Assembly (NCBI GenBank): GCA_004562975.1
Contig: SFQP01000034.1
Location: forward strand, 1-9,914
Direction: 5' to 3'
Origin: a bacterium
GTDB taxonomy: Bacteria; Bacteroidota; Bacteroidia; Bacteroidales; Bacteroidaceae
DNA length: 9,914 bases
The notes beneath the pieces were generated by a model. That model was given only the letters and a program-made list of their open reading frames with translations, searched no databases and had not been told where the DNA came from. How positions within the stretch are numbered: position 1 is the stretch's first letter; each line of letters starts with the position of its first letter. Shown piece after piece: positions 7,257-9,914 of this stretch. Made by a program: the position numbers and the translations under genes.

Positions 7257-8075
7257 TTAGTAATCATAGTTCACCGAGGCAGGCTGTCCGTTCTTGCTGT
7301 AGTAGCTGCACAGGTCCAGGTTGCCGTCGTTGCGGAAGCTGTAGCTGAAGTTGAGGGTATAGTTGAGCTGTTCGTTGGGGAACTCGTAGGCAACGGACTT
7401 CACGAGGTTCTGCGTGGCCGCTCCGAACAGTCCGGCGTAGAACAGGTATTCGTAACCCATGAGCCCCAGCTCCTTGGTCACCGCCGCGGGCAATACCCCG
7501 TTGGCGTTCGGCTCCACGGCCGGCGTGAAATGCAGCACGATGGGCGCATTGCCCGTTTCCGTATAAGTGATGGTGGAGATGTTGCCGCCCGAGTAGTCAA
7601 TGTCGCCGGTGGTCACATACGAAGGTCCCACGCCGATGGTCTCTTCGTAGACCGTCTTCTTCCATTTCGTGATGCGTCCCTCGAAACCGTAGGAGAAGGT
7701 GTAGACGTTGCGGTTCACGCGCATTTCCACGATATAGCCGGAAGAGTTGAGCGACAGCTGCGTGTCGCTGCCGTTCGAGGTCGTCACCTTCACTTGGTTC
7801 GTGCCGTAGTTCAGGTTGGCCGTCATCGTGATGGCCTTGTCGTAACTGTCGGCTGCCGCGCGCACCGTGCCGTTGGCCTGTGTGAGCCGTTCGTTCTTGT
7901 AAGTGAAGCGCCAGTCGTAGCTTTGGTCCACGCTGCCCCGGTTGCTGACAGCCTTGACGGGTGCGCCCCCGCGTGTGGGCAGTACGGGCTTGAAGGTAGG
8001 AGCATCGTCGCCGGAGCAGGCACAGAGCCCGATGGCGGCCACGGCAGCCACGATATAGTTGTAAATCCGTTTCAT
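7257..8075 (-). CDS. Probable surface lipoprotein, DUF4595-like, 272 aa
   Basis: The N-terminus is a lipoprotein signal: MKRIYNYIVAAVAAIGLCAC, with lipobox L-C-A-C and lipidated Cys20. The residues after it (S-G-D-D) resemble the acidic lipoprotein export signal that sends Bacteroidota lipoproteins to the cell surface. The body is rich in beta-type strands with aromatic residues, including YDWRFTYKNERLT, VYTFSYGFEGRITKW and LNYTLNFSYSFRNDGNL. This short Y-x-x-x-G-R-[IL] pattern is typical of Bacteroidales DUF4595-type proteins, and I infer that family without a search. Function is unknown. An upstream in-frame start (8459) would add 128 residues, cross the promoter at 8103-8110 and hide the lipobox, so I reject it. 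It ends 58 nt before ompH and is probably the first gene of a lipoprotein-ompH-murI operon. Confidence 0.85.
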   Translation of the reverse strand: MKRIYNYIVAAVAAIGLCACSGDDAPTFKPVLPTRGGAPVKAVSNRGSVDQSYDWRFTYKNERLTQANGTVRAAADSYDKAITMTANLNYGTNQVKVTTSNGSDTQLSLNSSGYIVEMRVNRNVYTFSYGFEGRITKWKKTVYEETIGVGPSYVTTGDIDYSGGNISTITYTETGNAPIVLHFTPAVEPNANGVLPAAVTKELGLMGYEYLFYAGLFGAATQNLVKSVAYEFPNEQLNYTLNFSYSFRNDGNLDLCSYYSKNGQPASVNYDY

Positions 8076-8102
8076 GATGTGTCGGTTTGTGGGTTTGACG
8101 GG

Positions 8103-8110
8103 CAAACTTA
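8103..8110 (-). promoter_or_regulatory. Promoter -7 box of the lipoprotein-ompH-murI operon
   Basis: On the minus strand this reads TAAGTTTG, a perfect TAnnTTTG match 27 nt upstream of the lipoprotein ATG, which predicts a leader of about 20 nt. A -33 TTTG is not evident. No comparable box is seen in the 58 nt before ompH or the 22 nt before murI, so this promoter may drive all three genes. Confidence 0.65.
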
Positions 8111-8262
8111 CGGTTTTTTTCGGAATACGCCCCCATTTGCGGGCCAGTAAGTTGTTGCAGCCATTCCGAAGTGTCCCATCCGGGCGTTCGTATCCCCTGC
8201 CTTCCGGCCTCTTCCCGCTCTTTTCCGTCCGCTTCGAGACCCTTCCGTAATGAGTCCTCCGT

Positions 8263-8354
8263 TTGTTGACAACAAGTCCAGGACTATTTTTTTCTACTCC
8301 CTGATTAGGAAAAACAAGTCCTGGACTTGTGCGCGACAAGTGGCGGACTTGTCG
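8263..8354. repeat. Cluster of four odd-centred palindromes
   Basis: Four short palindromes lie in 92 bp: TTGTTG-A-CAACAA (8263-8275, centre 8269), AGTCC-A-GGACT (8275-8285, centre 8280), ACAAGTCC-T-GGACTTGT (8314-8330, centre 8322) and CGACAAGT-GGCGG-ACTTGTCG (8334-8354, centre 8344). The last three share ACAAGT and GGACT half-sites. Centre spacings are 11, 42 and 22 bp, close to whole turns of B-DNA. This fits operator sites for a dimeric regulator acting on one or both flanking promoters. It could equally be a hairpin or repeat element. Confidence 0.6.
8272..8330. repeat. Long inverted repeat with T/A-run inner flanks (59 nt)
   Basis: The left arm 8272-8294 (ACAAGTCCAGGACT, then ATTTTTTTC) and right arm 8309-8330 (GAAAAACAAGTCCTGGACTTGT) pair almost fully. 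About 21 pairs form, with one mismatch (8288/8315), one bulge (8286) and a 14-nt loop. Each arm end also forms its own small stem next to a T-run: left arm then seven T on +, right arm then TTTTT on -. On paper this is a weak bidirectional terminator. The tight 3-nt loops make that uncertain, and no gene converges here that would need one. Confidence 0.6.
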
Positions 8355-8465
8355 GAACGCATTGGAGCACGCCCCGAAAACGGTCGGCAGAATGTAGCAG
8401 AGTGTCAGCCAAAACCGAGCGTTGGAAACAGGAATGCCATCAAAAATTTGAAAAATCAAAAAAAA

Positions 8466-8498
8466 TGTTGGGGTGATAAAATATAACCATTACCTTTG
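8466..8498 (+). promoter_or_regulatory. Promoter of the CGWC-protein gene
   Basis: The -7 box TACCTTTG (8491-8498) matches TAnnTTTG exactly. A TGTTG (8466-8470) stands 20 nt before it, the right spacing for the Bacteroidota -33 TTTG-like element. The A-rich stretch just upstream may add strength. Transcription should begin near 8503, leaving a leader of about 60 nt with an AT-rich end (TTTAACTAAATAAATACTCAC) before the ATG and no Shine-Dalgarno sequence. This is the best promoter in the window. Confidence 0.85.
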
Positions 8499-8562
8499 CC
8501 GCACCGTACCACACCGTTTTCCATCAACCTAACATAACACGTTTAACTAAATAAATACTCAC

Positions 8563-9914
8563 ATGAAGAAATTTTTACTTTCTCTTGCTGCAGCAGCCCT
8601 GCTTGCCGCACCCGCCGGTGCCCAGCTGCTGCAAAAGAACGCTTCTGTCTTAGGCCAGAAGAAGGAAGTGCCCGCTTGGGCACAGAAGCAGTTGCAGAAA
8701 GGCCAGTCTTTGCTGAATGGCAAGTCTCTGCAGTCTGCCCCCTTTGCGCTGAACCAGCCGAAGCACCTGTCGCGCGCTTCCAGCCTGCGTTCGCGCACGG
8801 AAATCAGTTACCAGGTCAATGGTGACGAAATCGAGAAATGCGAATTGATGCCCCTCTTCAACCCCGGCACCCTGAAAAAGAACGGTTACACCGGTTATGG
8901 CTTCGGTGCTTTCTTCTATGGCGATATGCTTTCGCGCTATACGGGCAACACCATCAAGTCCATCAACTTTGCCGTATGGCCCGGTAACTACAGCAACATC
9001 CTGGTGTTCGTGATGGACGGTACGACCGGTCAGGCTTTGTGGACCGCTACGCTCGACGAGTTGAAATGCATCGACCCCAACACGGGTGACCTCAACATGA
9101 ACTCGGTGCCCTGCGACTACGTGGTTACAGGCGACGAGCAGGTGGTCTACATCGGTTGGATAGCCAACTACAGTGCTTCGAAAAGTGACCCCTATGCTTC
9201 GAAGTACGAGGGCATTTTGCCTTACTATGAGGACAACACCCATACGGGTGAAGGTGCCTACATCAATGTTGTGGATGCCAATGGCAACTTCGGCCCGGCT
9301 CTCAGCGCCGGCCAATTGCAGAAGCAGGACGGCAGTATCTTCTATGCCGCTGCTGCTCTTACCATCGAGACCGAAGGTGAAAACGGCCTGAAGGACAACG
9401 ACTCTTATCCTGTTGCGATGAGCACCGTTCGTGGCGATATGCACACGGGCAAGGGTGGCAACGCCGCCATTCAGTTGGAGAACCTCGGTCTGGACTCCAT
9501 CAAGTCGATTGACTACACCCTCAGCTTGGGTTCCAAGTCTGTTGATGGCACTTACAACTTCAACGAACCCATCCCCTTCTACGGTGTCAGCGTACTAAAG
9601 GTTCCCGCAGTGCTCTCCGACGAGGCCGGCACAGACATCGCTAACTTCACCGTAACCAAGGTGAATGGCGTGGACGACGAAATGGCCGACAACAACGACA
9701 ATGTGGTTGGCGGTTACGTTTACTCCCTCGACAAAGGCTACCGCCGTATGCCCGTTGTTGAAGAGTTCACCTCCAACACCTGCGGCTGGTGTCCTTACGG
9801 CATCTTCGGCCTGCAGGATGTCATGACCGCTTGCAGCAACAACGCCATCACGATTGCCGCTCACACCACTTTCGATTCGAAGCTCGGCGAAGATCCCCTC
9901 GCAGCCGAAACTTA
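8563..9914 (+). CDS. Exported Omp28/thioredoxin-like protein with CGWC motif (3' end missing)
   Basis: The frame is open from ATG 8563 to the window end (450 codons plus 2 nt). A classical signal peptide (MKKFLLSLAAAALLAAPAGA|Q, cut after residue 20) is followed by a hydrophilic segment. Residues ~80-395 are rich in Gly, Asn and aromatics and look beta-structured, for example SIDYTLSLGSKSVDGTYNF. Near residue 396 a thioredoxin-like segment begins, PVVEEFTSNTCGWCPYG with Cys407-Gly-Trp-Cys410, matching the [VL]-E-E-F-T-x-x-x-C-G-x-C-P pattern of Bacteroidota Omp28-related proteins. Periplasmic or surface thiol-disulfide exchange is possible but unproven, and the rest of the fold lies outside the window. 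Leader, promoter and start agree well. Whether the C-terminus carries a sorting domain cannot be seen. Confidence 0.9.
   Translation, partial: MKKFLLSLAAAALLAAPAGAQLLQKNASVLGQKKEVPAWAQKQLQKGQSLLNGKSLQSAPFALNQPKHLSRASSLRSRTEISYQVNGDEIEKCELMPLFNPGTLKKNGYTGYGFGAFFYGDMLSRYTGNTIKSINFAVWPGNYSNILVFVMDGTTGQALWTATLDELKCIDPNTGDLNMNSVPCDYVVTGDEQVVYIGWIANYSASKSDPYASKYEGILPYYEDNTHTGEGAYINVVDANGNFGPALSAGQLQKQDGSIFYAAAALTIETEGENGLKDNDSYPVAMSTVRGDMHTGKGGNAAIQLENLGLDSIKSIDYTLSLGSKSVDGTYNFNEPIPFYGVSVLKVPAVLSDEAGTDIANFTVTKVNGVDDEMADNNDNVVGGYVYSLDKGYRRMPVVEEFTSNTCGWCPYGIFGLQDVMTACSNNAITIAAHTTFDSKLGEDPLAAET

Larger units (their letters stand above)
8111..8465. other. Divergent intergenic region
   Basis: This region separates the leftward lipoprotein operon promoter from the rightward promoter of the CGWC-protein gene. 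The middle (8263-8354) carries a palindrome cluster described separately. Positions ~8438-8465 are A-rich on the + strand, directly ahead of the rightward -33 region, and could serve as an UP-like element. A 78-codon open frame at 8250-8486 (+) runs through the palindromes into the promoter, has no recognisable family, and is not called. No tRNA or other RNA gene is apparent. Confidence 0.5.

Noticed and set aside
7116..8150. 344-codon open frame (+) opposite the ompH and lipoprotein genes
   Set aside because: Antisense shadow: the minus-strand genes have convincing signal peptides and family features, while this frame is rich in Val, His, Arg and Gly without motifs, as expected of the complement of GC-biased codons.
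8263..8354. CRISPR array suggested by repeated ACAAGTCC blocks
   Set aside because: The repeats are short, few and in alternating orientation, with unequal spacers of 4-30 nt and no cas genes nearby; they are palindromes, not direct repeats.
8076..8459. 128-residue N-terminal extension of the lipoprotein gene
   Set aside because: It would cross a perfect -7 box (8103-8110), translate the palindrome cluster and bury the lipobox in mid-protein.
8250..8486. 78-codon open frame (+) in the divergent intergenic region
   Set aside because: It runs through the palindrome cluster and the A-rich tract into the -33 region of the real promoter, and its composition is not protein-like.
8650..9444. 264-codon open frame (-) opposite the CGWC-protein gene
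   Set aside because: Antisense shadow of the plus-strand gene, which has a promoter, signal peptide and recognisable domain; this frame has none.

Overview
The window looks like a chromosomal segment of a Bacteroidota member (order Bacteroidales; Bacteroidaceae/Prevotellaceae-like is an inference). The reasons are promoters with the Bacteroidota -7 box TAnnTTTG (8491-8498 on +; 5560-5567 and 8103-8110 on -), no Shine-Dalgarno sequences, a lipoprotein with a C-S-G-D-D surface-export-like N-terminus, an ompH-murI gene pair, a methionyl-tRNA synthetase with fused C-terminal tRNA-binding domain, and an Omp28/thioredoxin-like exported protein. Most of it is ordinary core genome. I found no CRISPR array, IS element, phage gene, tRNA or defence system.

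Layout. 1-87 (+): the last ~33 nt of a 5S rRNA, so an rRNA operon lies to the left, followed by its terminator hairpin. 88-627: a gene-free convergent intergenic region with a polypyrimidine stretch and a striking 56-nt hairpin at 529-584. 628-3225 (-): an exported 865-aa WG-repeat protein. 3226-3486: intergenic, with two terminator-like hairpins for metG and a weak promoter candidate for the WG gene. 3487-5529 (-): metG. 5530-5829: the metG promoter plus a separate ~78-nt nested-hairpin element. 5830-8075 (-): a likely three-gene operon, lipoprotein - ompH/skp-like - murI. 8076-8562: a divergent intergenic region with a promoter at each end and a dense palindrome cluster at 8263-8354. 8563-end (+): the first 450 codons of an exported protein with a CGWC thioredoxin-like motif, cut off by the window edge.

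How the genes relate. murI supplies D-glutamate for peptidoglycan, and the OmpH/Skp-like protein is a periplasmic chaperone class linked to outer-membrane protein assembly. Their pairing is the usual Bacteroidales cell-envelope cluster, but here a lipoprotein gene stands upstream of ompH where bamA and another ompH copy commonly sit. metG is a free-standing transcription unit. The WG-repeat protein and the CGWC protein are exported and of unknown specific role.

The least explained material is non-coding: three long, nearly perfect inverted repeats (529-584, 5664-5741, 8272-8330) and the palindrome cluster around the last one. I see no convincing new multi-gene system, so the intergenic structured elements are the best leads.
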